A stretch of DNA of 36,806 nt, from the IMG/VR virus record IMGVR_UViG_3300008266_000822, positions 1-36,806 of that record; one strand, 5' to 3'. Shown here one piece after another: positions 16,605 through 25,185 of the stretch. The stretch's first letter is position 1, and each line of letters opens with the position of its first letter. The DNA is from a virus. The position numbers and the translations under genes were made by a program. The notes below the pieces were generated by a model, which saw only the letters and a list, made by a program, of their open reading frames with translations, did not search any database and was not told the origin of the DNA.

Positions 16605-17188
16605 TGCAATTTATATATTCAAACCCTAAGGCTTTAGATCCTGGGTTTTGTGAAGAGGTTATAGAATTATTTGAGCAATCTCCATTAAAGCAACCTGGTG
16701 CTTTTAGGTACAATGAAGAAGTTGTACAAAAGCACGATGTGAAGAAATCAATGGATATTTCTTTTGATCCAACCTTTCTACAACACCCAGATTGGGGAAA
16801 ACCTTTAAGATATCTAGTTGATGTTGTTGAAGAAAATATATCAAAGTATATTTTTAGACACGAGCAAGCATTCCAAAAAATGGATGACTTTAGATTAGAT
16901 ACCTTATTTAATATGCAACGCTATGAGCCTGGGGAAGCATTTTATGGGTGGCACTGTGAAAGAGCAGGCATTCCTGCTTCGGCAAGAGTGCTTGTTTGGA
17001 TGGTTTATCTTAATACAGTAAATGATGGAGGTGGAACTCAATTCTATTACCAAAATCATGTCGAGCAACCAGAACAAGGCAAATTATTAATTTGGCCTAC
17101 TGATTGGACTCATACCCACCGAGGAATTCCTTCACCAACACAAACAAAATATATTTTTACAGGGTGGTATACCCATTATAAAAAGTAA
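16604..17188 (+). CDS. 2OG-Fe(II) oxygenase (prolyl-hydroxylase-like)
   Basis: This 194-residue protein has the P4H-like double-stranded beta-helix signature. WHCE supplies His117 and the acidic Glu119 as iron ligands. His172 in THRG is the likely distal histidine, with Lys182 in TKYIFTGW likely binding 2-oxoglutarate. The VWMVYLNTVNDGGGTQF stretch (about 131-147) is the typical core strand. The family couples 2-oxoglutarate decarboxylation to hydroxylation. The substrate cannot be read from sequence. It overlaps the preceding stop by one base and heads an array of five oxygenase-like genes. Phage members of this family are common and mostly uncharacterised. Confidence 0.8.
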   Translation: MQFIYSNPKALDPGFCEEVIELFEQSPLKQPGAFRYNEEVVQKHDVKKSMDISFDPTFLQHPDWGKPLRYLVDVVEENISKYIFRHEQAFQKMDDFRLDTLFNMQRYEPGEAFYGWHCERAGIPASARVLVWMVYLNTVNDGGGTQFYYQNHVEQPEQGKLLIWPTDWTHTHRGIPSPTQTKYIFTGWYTHYKK

Positions 17189-17191
17189 GTT

Positions 17192-17380
17192 ATGTTTCCT
17201 TTAAAACCATACAACGATTTCAAACCAACTTCTAATTGGAATGATTTTTATTATTTTAAAAATGTATTCAATGATCAAATGATCAAAGAATTAGAGGATA
17301 TGGTTTATGCTAATTACAAATTCTCTAAAATTATTATTTCCTTTAGCACTACAAGCAAACGATGCTTTATTTCATTTTGA
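17192..17380 (+). pseudogene. N-terminal remnant of a broken oxygenase
   Basis: The first roughly 45 residues (MFPLKPYNDFKPTSNWNDF, then FKNVFNDQMIKELEDMVY) match the usual start of PKHD-type 2OG-Fe(II) oxygenases. After about 17325 the frame runs into unrelated sequence and stops at 17380. The catalytic part continues in another frame from about 17335. Start ATG 17192 (context AAGTTATG) looks like a genuine gene start. Confidence 0.6.
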
Positions 17381-17699
17381 TATTGATGTTGTAACTGATC
17401 CAATTCACTATGTTATTTATCCTGAAGACGGAGGTCATCTTGATTGGCATATGGATGTTGGAGCATATGGTGTTAATAAAAGAAAACTAGCAATGACAGT
17501 TCAATTATCAGATTCAACTGATTATGAAGGTGGTGAATTTGAAATTTGGATGGGTGGTAAAGATGGTTTTGTTACTGTACCAAGAGAGAAAGGTGATGTA
17601 ATTATTTTTCCTGCTTTCTGTATGCATAGAGTAAAACCAATAACAAAAGGAACAAGAAAATGTTTGGTTTTTTGGACAGGGGGTCGTCCCTTTAGATAA
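17307..17699 (+). CDS. 2OG-Fe(II) oxygenase, C-terminal catalytic part
   Basis: This reading frame carries an intact catalytic core. HMD (His48, Asp50) and distal His107 in FCMHRV are the iron ligands, Arg117 likely binds 2-oxoglutarate, and GGEFEIWMGG is the usual core strand. Homology starts at about LFPLALQANDALFHFD (nt about 17334), so the listed ATG at 17307 is probably not a natural start. The true gene should begin at 17192 in a different frame. Some 25-35 residues normally between the two parts seem absent, so this is an internal deletion plus frame change rather than a simple one-base error. It is either a broken gene or an assembly fault. Confidence 0.7.
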   Translation: MLITNSLKLLFPLALQANDALFHFDIDVVTDPIHYVIYPEDGGHLDWHMDVGAYGVNKRKLAMTVQLSDSTDYEGGEFEIWMGGKDGFVTVPREKGDVIIFPAFCMHRVKPITKGTRKCLVFWTGGRPFR

Positions 17700-17711
17700 T
17701 AAATAATAGTT

Positions 17712-18299
17712 ATGGAATTTAAGGTTTTTGAACAATTATGGTTTGCAACACCAGTGTGGGAATGTCCTGTTTCTGGAATTGATAACGATGAAATTAAACA
17801 ATACTGTTTAAAAGTACGTGAAAAGAAACCTGGTGCTACTATCTCTAATAGAGGAGGGTGGCACAGCAACGAATTACTTTTTCCCGTACCCGATTCACTC
17901 CAAACACTAATAGATGATATGACTGTGTTTGTAAATGATGTTTGCTATCGTTATACAGGTACACAATTAAAATTTGGTAATTTATGGATTAATATTAATG
18001 GTCATCATGACTATAATTTACTCCATGACCACCAAAAAAGTGTACTGTCCGGAGTATATTATGTAGATGTACCTGATGAAAATATGGGTGATTTAGTATT
18101 GCATAGAGGAGATAATGCTGAGTTCTTTTTAAAAGACATTAATGAGCAAACAATGGCAAATGCTCTTAATTGTAGCAAACAAGCTAAAACATCCACATTC
18201 TATTTATTTCCCAGTTGGGTTAAACACCATGTTGAACGTAATGAAAGTCATAAAGAAAGAATATCTGTAGCTTTTAATTTTGTTCCTTTAAATGCTTAA
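17712..18299 (+). CDS. 2OG-Fe(II) oxygenase, TIGR02466-like
   Basis: This 195-residue protein fits the TIGR02466 type of phage oxygenase. It begins with an F-TPVW motif (residues 11-16). It has HDH (His105, His107) followed by VLSGVYYVDVP, and ends with FPSWVKHHVERN (His172/His173) and Arg183 in ERISVAFNF. The two-histidine motif with a distal histidine is the expected iron site. The substrate is unknown. It is the third oxygenase of the array, preceded by an AT-rich leader ending AGTTATG. Confidence 0.8.
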   Translation: MEFKVFEQLWFATPVWECPVSGIDNDEIKQYCLKVREKKPGATISNRGGWHSNELLFPVPDSLQTLIDDMTVFVNDVCYRYTGTQLKFGNLWININGHHDYNLLHDHQKSVLSGVYYVDVPDENMGDLVLHRGDNAEFFLKDINEQTMANALNCSKQAKTSTFYLFPSWVKHHVERNESHKERISVAFNFVPLNA

Positions 18300-18301
18300 A
18301 T

Positions 18302-18955
18302 ATGAATAAGGATAATGTGCATGTTTTTAGTTTATTTCCTACACCATTATATGTTACAACATATGACGGTGACACAACTGAAATAGTAAAATACCTTGAT
18401 AGTTGTGAAATGAATGAAGCACACGGTAGTGGCTATGGAATGATCTCTAAAAATAGTTATATAATTGATAATCCTGTTTGTAAACCATTAGCAGATTTTG
18501 TAATGTATCATTTCAATCAATTTGCTACTGGCATTATGAGATATGCATATGATGAATTACAGTTTGCCCAATCCTGGCTAACATACAAAATGCCAGGGCA
18601 ATTTCACAAAGCACACACTCACCCAAACACACTAATTGCAGGTGTATTTTACTATGACGTACAAGAAGGAGACTCAGCAATATGTTTTAGTAAAGAGGTA
18701 AGATCATATCATCGTTCCTATTTAGAACCTTCAATATGTGCTGATTATCAAGATCATCTTTATTCACAAGAAGAAATATACTTTCAACCTAAGCAGAATA
18801 ATCTTATTATATTTCCTTCGCATTTGATGCACGGTGTTCCTCCTAATAATACTAATAGAGTAAGAAAAGCATTAGGTATTAATGCATTAACTAAAGGTAC
18901 ATTAGGTGATCAAGAAACTATTAGTGAAATAATATTTGGACGTTATGCTAAATAA
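18302..18955 (+). CDS. 2OG-Fe(II) oxygenase, tandem paralogue 1
   Basis: This 217-residue protein has HTHP (His105, His107), LIAGVFYYDV and FPSHLMHGVP (His177), with Arg near 186-188 for 2-oxoglutarate. It begins with LFPTPLY, the same family opening as its neighbours. It is clearly paralogous to the next gene (shared LDSCE, KPLADF, QSW, HTHPN, GVFYY and FPS blocks), so the pair arose by tandem duplication. It starts 2 nt after the previous stop. The substrate is unknown. Confidence 0.8.
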   Translation: MNKDNVHVFSLFPTPLYVTTYDGDTTEIVKYLDSCEMNEAHGSGYGMISKNSYIIDNPVCKPLADFVMYHFNQFATGIMRYAYDELQFAQSWLTYKMPGQFHKAHTHPNTLIAGVFYYDVQEGDSAICFSKEVRSYHRSYLEPSICADYQDHLYSQEEIYFQPKQNNLIIFPSHLMHGVPPNNTNRVRKALGINALTKGTLGDQETISEIIFGRYAK

Positions 18956-19607
18956 AGAAACAATTGAAGTATTACCTCTATTTCCATCACCTCTGTTTAC
19001 AGCAGTCTATACTGATGGTGATTTAGATAAAACAATTAAACATCTAGATAGCTGTGAGTTAATTGATGGAGGTAAAGCAAGCGAATATGGTTTTCATTCA
19101 AAAGATACTTATATTCTAGAACATAAAGAATGCAAACCATTAGCTGATTTTATAATGCAATCCTTACTCCATTTTGCAAAAGAAATATTGATGTATGCAT
19201 ACGATGAATATGCATTCTCACAATCATGGATCTCACACAAATCCCCAGGCCAACACCACACAATGCATACTCACCCTAATAGCCTAATTTCAGGTGTATT
19301 TTATTATGGTGAGGAAGATGAAGATATTCCTGCAATTTCATTTCATAAACCAATTGTAGGAACAAATGTTTCTTACCTAGCACCTAAATATCAATCAGAT
19401 AGAAGAAAATCACAATACGCTTGGGATTCATTTTCAGTTAATTACACTCCAGGATTATTATTGTTATTTCCCTCTTATGTATTTCACTCTGTTCCTGTAA
19501 ATAAAAGTAAATTAACAAGGAAAAGTTTAGCATTTAATGTTTTACCAAAAGGTAAAATTGGTGATGAACATAGTTTAACTGAATTATTATTTAATAAAGT
19601 AGGATAA
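18945..19607 (+). CDS. 2OG-Fe(II) oxygenase, tandem paralogue 2
   Basis: I place the start at ATG 18945 (MLNKETIEVLPLFPSPLF, 220 residues), not at the upstream TTG at 18936, because the paralogue's homology starts near here and ATG is used throughout. The start overlaps the previous stop by 11 nt. Iron-site residues are HTHP (His108, His110) and a later FHSVP histidine, with SGVFYYGEED as the core strand. A longer insertion (YQSDRRKSQYAWDSF) distinguishes it from its twin. Its stop overlaps the next ATG (TAATG). Confidence 0.8.
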   Translation: MLNKETIEVLPLFPSPLFTAVYTDGDLDKTIKHLDSCELIDGGKASEYGFHSKDTYILEHKECKPLADFIMQSLLHFAKEILMYAYDEYAFSQSWISHKSPGQHHTMHTHPNSLISGVFYYGEEDEDIPAISFHKPIVGTNVSYLAPKYQSDRRKSQYAWDSFSVNYTPGLLLLFPSYVFHSVPVNKSKLTRKSLAFNVLPKGKIGDEHSLTELLFNKVG

Positions 19608-20563
19608 TGGAAGGATACACTTACCAAGCGAAGAAAAAAGGTAATATTATTTCTGTACCGGAAACACCAAAAACAGAAAAATATTTAGTTTGGCATATTG
19701 ATGGAGGATTAGGAAAAAATATTGCTGCAACAGCACTATGCCAAACAATAAAAGAAACATACCCCGATAGAAAATTAATTATGGTTGTATCTCATCCAGA
19801 ATGTTTTCTAAATAATCCATTTATTGATAGAGTTTATTTCTCAGGAAATAAATCCTACTTTTATGATGATTATATAAAAGATAAAGATACGCTTTTCTTT
19901 AAACAAGAACCATATAACCAAACTGACCATATTCTGCGCAGAAAACACCTGATAAACAATTGGTGTGATATTTTAAATATACCTTATACGGGACAACAAC
20001 CACAGATATTTGTCAATATGGCTCAAAAAATGACTACTGGTTTGTGGTTAAGAGATAAACCAACAATGATATTACAAACTAATGGTGGTCCATTAACTGG
20101 TCAAAAATATGGTTATTCTTGGGCTAGAGATATGCCGTATGATTATTCTCAACAAATAGTAGATAAGTATAAAAAAGATTACCATATATTTCAAATTACT
20201 AGACCTGATTCACAAAAATTAGATGGTGTTGAAGTAATAGATAAAGCAATGACGAATATGGAATTGTTTGCTATGATGGTAAACGCTAAAAAACGTGTAT
20301 TAATTGATTCTTGCATGCAACATGCCGCGGCTGCTTTTAAACTTCCATCAACTGTGTTATGGGTTGGTACATCACCTGTTGTGTTTGGATATGATATCCA
20401 TAACAATATTGTAGCAAATCCACCAAAACAAGGTGGTCTTAAATTAATCGATTCATATATGTTTGATTATAATTTAGATGGTATATTACATGAATGTCCT
20501 TATATAGATGCAAATGAAATGTTTAATATAAATGATATTTATAACAGTATAAATAAACAATAA
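19607..20563 (+). CDS. GT-B glycosyltransferase, GT9 (heptosyltransferase)-like
   Basis: This 318-residue protein reads as a two-domain GT-B enzyme. The N-terminal half has WHIDGGLGKNIAATALCQTIKE (residues about 29-50), the Gly-rich loop and helix typical of GT9 heptosyltransferase-like proteins, followed by PFIDRVYF. The C-terminal half has NAKKRVLIDSCMQHAAAAFKLPSTVLW (about 226-252), the usual donor-site region. Family members move ADP-heptose or similar sugars onto glycans. Donor and acceptor are not readable here. It links the oxygenase array to the glycosyltransferase cluster by TAATG overlaps on both sides. Confidence 0.7.
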   Translation: MEGYTYQAKKKGNIISVPETPKTEKYLVWHIDGGLGKNIAATALCQTIKETYPDRKLIMVVSHPECFLNNPFIDRVYFSGNKSYFYDDYIKDKDTLFFKQEPYNQTDHILRRKHLINNWCDILNIPYTGQQPQIFVNMAQKMTTGLWLRDKPTMILQTNGGPLTGQKYGYSWARDMPYDYSQQIVDKYKKDYHIFQITRPDSQKLDGVEVIDKAMTNMELFAMMVNAKKRVLIDSCMQHAAAAFKLPSTVLWVGTSPVVFGYDIHNNIVANPPKQGGLKLIDSYMFDYNLDGILHECPYIDANEMFNINDIYNSINKQ

Positions 20564-20748
20564 TGTATATAGTATTAATGCAATTTATCCCTGGAAACGA
20601 TCAAATTTGGGTTGCCAAATTAAACCCAAATGACCCAGAATATATCTACCCTACTGAACAAGAGGCAATAGATAAAGCAGCTGAATTACAATCAGCTGAT
20701 CCAACAGAAAGACAATATAAAGCCGCTCCTATTAATAATGAAATATAA
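20563..20748 (+). CDS. Small protein, unknown
   Basis: This 61-residue acidic protein (MYIVLMQFIPGNDQIWVAKL, then PTEQEAIDKAAELQ) overlaps the preceding stop by one base. Two short beta strands and one helix are likely. I recognise no family. The tight coupling suggests co-expression with the glycosyltransferases. A perfect TATAAATA overlaps its stop codon. Confidence 0.55.
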   Translation: MYIVLMQFIPGNDQIWVAKLNPNDPEYIYPTEQEAIDKAAELQSADPTERQYKAAPINNEI

Positions 20749-20751
20749 ATA
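20744..20751 (+). promoter_or_regulatory. TATAAATA, T4-late-promoter-like
   Basis: An exact forward copy of the T4 late promoter core, 17 nt before the ATG of the four-domain fusion gene (20769). It is noteworthy because most gaps here carry ATATTTAT instead. Confidence 0.4.
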
Positions 20752-20768
20752 AATTAGTTTTATAAGTT

Positions 20769-23700
20769 ATGAAAATACTTTTTATTGCTCCTCACCTATC
20801 TACAGGAGGAATGCCTCAATACCTTTACAAACAAATGGAGGTTTTAAATGAAAGTTGTGAAGTATGGTGTATTGAATGGGATAACATTACAGGGGGTGTT
20901 TTAGTAGTTCAACGTAATAGAGTCGTCAACTTATTGGGAAACAGACTAATTACCCTAGGAGAACCCAGAGAAAAACTATTTGAACATATTGAAAAAATAA
21001 ACCCAGATGTTATTCACCTCCAGGAAATTCCTGAAATGTTTATGCCATATGATTTAGCTGTAAAGTTATATAATTCAAATAGAAAATATAAGATAGTTGA
21101 AACTTCTCATGATTCTAGTTTTGATATATCAAATAAAAAACACTTTCCTGATCACTTTGCAATGGTTAGTCAATATCAAGTTGAAGCATATAAACCATTG
21201 AATATACCTTGTGAATTAGTAGAATACCCAATTGAATACAAAACAAAAACAAAATCTAGAGAAGAATTATTAGCTGAGTTAGGATTAGATCCTAATAAAA
21301 AACATGTTATTAATGTAGGTTTGTTTACCTCTAGAAAAAATCAAGCCGAAGTTGTTGAATACGCAAAACAAATGCAGGATTATCCAATTCAATTCCATTT
21401 TATTGGTAATCAAGCTGATAATTTTAAATATTATTGGGAACCAATAATGAAGGATTTTCCTCCTAACTGTAAATGGTGGGGAGAAAGAAGTGATGTAGAT
21501 GCATTTTATCAAATGGCTGATCTATTCTTATTTACTTCTAGAGGACATATCAATGATAAAGAAACAATGCCTTTAGTAATTAGAGAAGCTATTAGTTGGA
21601 GAGTTCCTTCTTTAATTTATAATTTGGACGTATATTTAAACTACTTTAATAAGTACGATAATATTGAATATTTAAACTTTAGTGATAAAAATCAAAACAT
21701 AGAAAAAATATTAAACAAACTAAATATAAAAATGAACACAAATAGCATAAGCAATTATTTTGATGTTGATATTCAACCTGAAGAAAATAAAATTTCGATA
21801 AATTATAAAAGGGCTGAACCTAATTCCTATAAAATTTCTATTAAGGAAAAAGATTCTAATGCTCCTCTCTATTGGTTTCCCGTTACTTTTATAAACTATA
21901 GCAGTTGGTGGGTAATTCCAACACCAACATCATCCATAAATTTTGCTACTGACCCGGCTGTAGGAACTATAACGGTTGAATTTTATGATGAAAATGATAA
22001 CTTCTTATTTTTAAAGGATTTATTTGTTAAAAATGTTATTAAAAAAGAAGTAAAACTAAATATTGATAATCCATTTGATTGTTTATTCAACAATTATCGA
22101 GAAATGTTCCTCCAGAACAAATATGATTGCTATGAGTTAGATAAAATGGAAACTGTTTTTGATGTTGGAGCAAATAGTGGATTATTTTCACTTTTAGCAA
22201 TTAATAAAGGAGCTAAAAAAGTTTATGCATTTGAACCTAATCAAGAATCGTTAATTAATTTGAATTGCTTAGTAAAAGATTTAAATGTAGAAGTAATAGA
22301 TAAAGCTATATACACTAAAGATGAAGATCTTACTTTCTATATAGACCCAAGTAATACTACAATCGGAAGTATATCTGAAGATCATATTAAAAATAATGGT
22401 AGTGAGGTAAAACAAATAACTGTACCTGCTGTGTCTTTAAAAACATTCTTTGATCAAAATAATATTGAAAGATTATCATTATTAAAGATGGATATTGAAG
22501 GGGCTGAATATGATATTATAGAAAATCTTGAAGATGAAATTTTTGAAAAAATAGATAATCTTCTTATAGAATTTCATGATAATGAAGGTGAAAGAGTAGA
22601 AAAATTAATTCAAACCTTAGTTAAAAAGGGATTTGATGTTGATCAAATTAGGGATCAAAATACTGAAAACAACAACAGTATTATAGAAGAAGCATATAAA
22701 TCTTCTCCTATTGGAACTATTTTTGCTAAAAAATCTCCTGAGGAAAAGTTACTAACTGTACTTATTCCTACATACAATCATGAAGAATATATTGAACAAT
22801 GTATTGATAGTGTTTTAATGCAACAAACATTATTTAACTTCAATATCTTAATATCTGATGATTGCTCTACAGATAATACTTGGAATATCATACAAAAATA
22901 TAAAGATATTCCAAATGTAATCCTACACAGAAATGAAAAAAATCAAGGAGCTGTCATTCGTAGGACCTATGATCTTTTAAAGAAAATTAGTTCTGAATAT
23001 GTTACTATTCTAGATGGTGATGATTACTATGTCGATAAAAGTAAATTACAAAAACAGATAAACTTTTTAAAGAATAATAAAGAATATTCTGTTTACAGTG
23101 TTGGATATTATATAAAAAATCCTGGTGATGATAATTTCATGAGTAGTTATTATTGGGGTATAAAAGGAGAGGTAATCTTAAGAGATAACATGAAAGCCAA
23201 TTATATTTCTTTTGGTTTTATGTTTAGAAATAATCTTATTAAAGACATGGAATTCCCTGATTGGTTTTTCCATGAAGATGTTTTTGATGCTTACTGGGCA
23301 TTAAATACTATACTTTTAGAAAAAGGAAAAGGAAGAAATGATAAATGGGTAGGAGGAGTTTATAGAATTACCCCCAATGGTGCCTATGGAGAAAGAAGCC
23401 ATGACTGGAAAGTAGAAGTAACTACAAAGCAAAGCCAAGTAATAACCTCTGCTTACCCAGATGTGAATAAAAATTTCCTAGTACATGAATCTAATATAAA
23501 TTTACAAGACATATATAGTGGACATTTTGCAGTACAATATAAGGAGGTTCCCTATTTAAAATGCCCTATGGATTATGCTCTCTACCAAATGCTAATTATG
23601 TCTATTAAACCAGACCTAATCATAGAAATCGGAACCTATATGGGTGGGGGAGCTTTATATTATGCTGATTTGTTGTATTTATTAGGAAAAGGAGAAGTTC

Positions 23701-24098
23701 ATACAATTAATCTCTATAATGAAATACACGATCAAAAAGTATTTAATCATAGTCAAATTAAGTTTTTCTATGGTGGTTTTGAAGAATATGATATAGAAAA
23801 AAATACTAAAGGGTTTGAAAAAATACTAGTTATAGATGATGGATCTCACACTTATGAAGATGTATTAAAATCCCTAAATAAATTTAGTAAAATTGTATCT
23901 AAAGATTCTTACTTTATTGTTGAAGATGGAGTGATTGATTTTACTGGTCTTTCTGATACTTACAATGGAGGGCCTCGTAAAGCTATTAATGAATTTTTGC
24001 AAACAAATTCTGATTTTGTTATAGACAGACATTGGTGTGATTATTTTGGAACCAATTCTACTTTCAACCCAGACGGATACCTAAAAAGAATAAACTAA
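20769..24098 (+). CDS. Four-domain fusion: GT4 + FkbM + GT2 + CmcI-like
   Basis: This 1109-residue protein contains four enzyme domains. Residues 1-310 form a GT4-type GT-B glycosyltransferase (STGGMPQYLY near the N-terminus, EX7E-type Glu265/Glu273). Residues about 330-435 are a beta-rich linker. Residues about 440-635 are an FkbM-type SAM methyltransferase (VFDVGANSGLF at 463-473, MDIEGAEYDII at 574-584). Residues about 660-870 are a GT2 domain (LIPTYNHEEYIEQ, SDDCSTDNTW, DGDD at 749-752). Residues about 905-1109 resemble CmcI/cephalosporin-hydroxylase-like methyltransferases (IIEIGTYMGGGALYYA from 951, IDDGSHTYEDV from 1022, YFIVEDG). It could build and cap an O-methylated sugar chain. There is no membrane segment, so it is likely cytoplasmic. 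Acceptor unknown. Confidence 0.8.
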   Translation: MKILFIAPHLSTGGMPQYLYKQMEVLNESCEVWCIEWDNITGGVLVVQRNRVVNLLGNRLITLGEPREKLFEHIEKINPDVIHLQEIPEMFMPYDLAVKLYNSNRKYKIVETSHDSSFDISNKKHFPDHFAMVSQYQVEAYKPLNIPCELVEYPIEYKTKTKSREELLAELGLDPNKKHVINVGLFTSRKNQAEVVEYAKQMQDYPIQFHFIGNQADNFKYYWEPIMKDFPPNCKWWGERSDVDAFYQMADLFLFTSRGHINDKETMPLVIREAISWRVPSLIYNLDVYLNYFNKYDNIEYLNFSDKNQNIEKILNKLNIKMNTNSISNYFDVDIQPEENKISINYKRAEPNSYKISIKEKDSNAPLYWFPVTFINYSSWWVIPTPTSSINFATDPAVGTITVEFYDENDNFLFLKDLFVKNVIKKEVKLNIDNPFDCLFNNYREMFLQNKYDCYELDKMETVFDVGANSGLFSLLAINKGAKKVYAFEPNQESLINLNCLVKDLNVEVIDKAIYTKDEDLTFYIDPSNTTIGSISEDHIKNNGSEVKQITVPAVSLKTFFDQNNIERLSLLKMDIEGAEYDIIENLEDEIFEKIDNLLIEFHDNEGERVEKLIQTLVKKGFDVDQIRDQNTENNNSIIEEAYKSSPIGTIFAKKSPEEKLLTVLIPTYNHEEYIEQCIDSVLMQQTLFNFNILISDDCSTDNTWNIIQKYKDIPNVILHRNEKNQGAVIRRTYDLLKKISSEYVTILDGDDYYVDKSKLQKQINFLKNNKEYSVYSVGYYIKNPGDDNFMSSYYWGIKGEVILRDNMKANYISFGFMFRNNLIKDMEFPDWFFHEDVFDAYWALNTILLEKGKGRNDKWVGGVYRITPNGAYGERSHDWKVEVTTKQSQVITSAYPDVNKNFLVHESNINLQDIYSGHFAVQYKEVPYLKCPMDYALYQMLIMSIKPDLIIEIGTYMGGGALYYADLLYLLGKGEVHTINLYNEIHDQKVFNHSQIKFFYGGFEEYDIEKNTKGFEKILVIDDGSHTYEDVLKSLNKFSKIVSKDSYFIVEDGVIDFTGLSDTYNGGPRKAINEFLQTNSDFVIDRHWCDYFGTNSTFNPDGYLKRIN

Positions 24099-24102
24099 CA
24101 CT

Positions 24103-25182
24103 ATGCCTCCAGAAATAAAACCTATTATAATAGTAGATGCTTTTTTTCACAATGACAATTGTGTAAGAACTTTTAAAAATTATTTATCTTCTATTAAAAA
24201 AACTGGTCTCCCCATAATGTTGGTGACAAACAGTAAATTTGAACAAGCATTAATTGATGAAGTAGATTATCTTCTATACGATCACAATAACAGACTATTT
24301 AAAAAAGACTATTCAGATGTAGAAACTATTGCTATGTGGTATAGAGATAACCACAAATATTTTTCAATAGCAATTAAAGCATTTCAAAAACATGGTTTGT
24401 CTGTTTTGTCTAATTTATATCATTCTACTAATTTAGCCTTATCTTTAGGTTATACCCATTTTTTTAGAATAGAATATGACTGTACAGTTCCTAGTATAGA
24501 AAATGTTAAAAATATTATAGCTGAAACCCAAGAACAAAATAAAAAGGGATACATCTATATAAACCAAAACAAATATATTTGTTTCCAATTCTGGTATTTT
24601 GCTTTAGATTATTTTACTGAAATTTTCCCCAAAATAAACAATGAAGATGATTATATTATAGCAAAACGAAATTTCAATAGTGATGAAAATTTCATGATTG
24701 CTGAAGAGTTTGTTCTTAATATAGTTAGATCCTCAGAAGGAGGGTTTGATAATGTAGTAAATAAACAAGCAAATATAATATTTGATGATTTCCCTGATTC
24801 TTCCTGGAATACCCTTATATCCCCCTCAGAATCTGATCTGATAATAGATGGATTTATATCATCTATTCATAGAGTAGGATATACGGTTGAAGGAGTTGAT
24901 CCACAATATACCCCTACAGACAATACTAAATTTGCTATAATAACATGGAATTGTAGTTCAGAAAATAATAATAAATCTATTGTTAAAATACTAAGAAATA
25001 ATCAAGAACCACAAATTATAGAACATAACTTATATAGTAGTAATGATAATTATGTAGAAACGTTTGATTTAACAGAAGAAAATGTAGAAGTACAAATTAC
25101 TATGAATGATCATCAAACTAGATCTGTAATTATTAATAAAGATAATATACATTTAATAAATAACATACTTGTTTTAAATTAA
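24103..25182 (+). CDS. Glycosyltransferase-like protein with beta tail
   Basis: This 359-residue protein has an N-terminal alpha/beta domain (residues about 5-240) resembling GT-A enzymes. It has PIIIVDAFFHND, MLVTNSKFE, and FFRIEYDC near residues 122-129, which could be a degenerate DxD metal site. Residues about 245-359 are a beta-rich accessory domain. It is paralogous to the next gene (shared LVT, VDYxxYD and FP-DDY pattern). A donor-binding assignment is tentative. Spacing is 4 nt from the fusion gene and 3 nt to its paralogue. Confidence 0.5.
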   Translation: MPPEIKPIIIVDAFFHNDNCVRTFKNYLSSIKKTGLPIMLVTNSKFEQALIDEVDYLLYDHNNRLFKKDYSDVETIAMWYRDNHKYFSIAIKAFQKHGLSVLSNLYHSTNLALSLGYTHFFRIEYDCTVPSIENVKNIIAETQEQNKKGYIYINQNKYICFQFWYFALDYFTEIFPKINNEDDYIIAKRNFNSDENFMIAEEFVLNIVRSSEGGFDNVVNKQANIIFDDFPDSSWNTLISPSESDLIIDGFISSIHRVGYTVEGVDPQYTPTDNTKFAIITWNCSSENNNKSIVKILRNNQEPQIIEHNLYSSNDNYVETFDLTEENVEVQITMNDHQTRSVIINKDNIHLINNILVLN

Positions 25183-25185
25183 ATT

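Noticed and set aside
18936-18944. TTG start for the fifth oxygenase
   Set aside because: ATG 18945 is in frame, fits the paralogue's start and the usage elsewhere in the window.
16604-19607. Prolyl hydroxylation of the collagen-like fibres by the oxygenases
   Set aside because: The Gly-X-Y tracts contain essentially no proline or lysine, so the classical collagen substrate is absent. Other targets remain possible.
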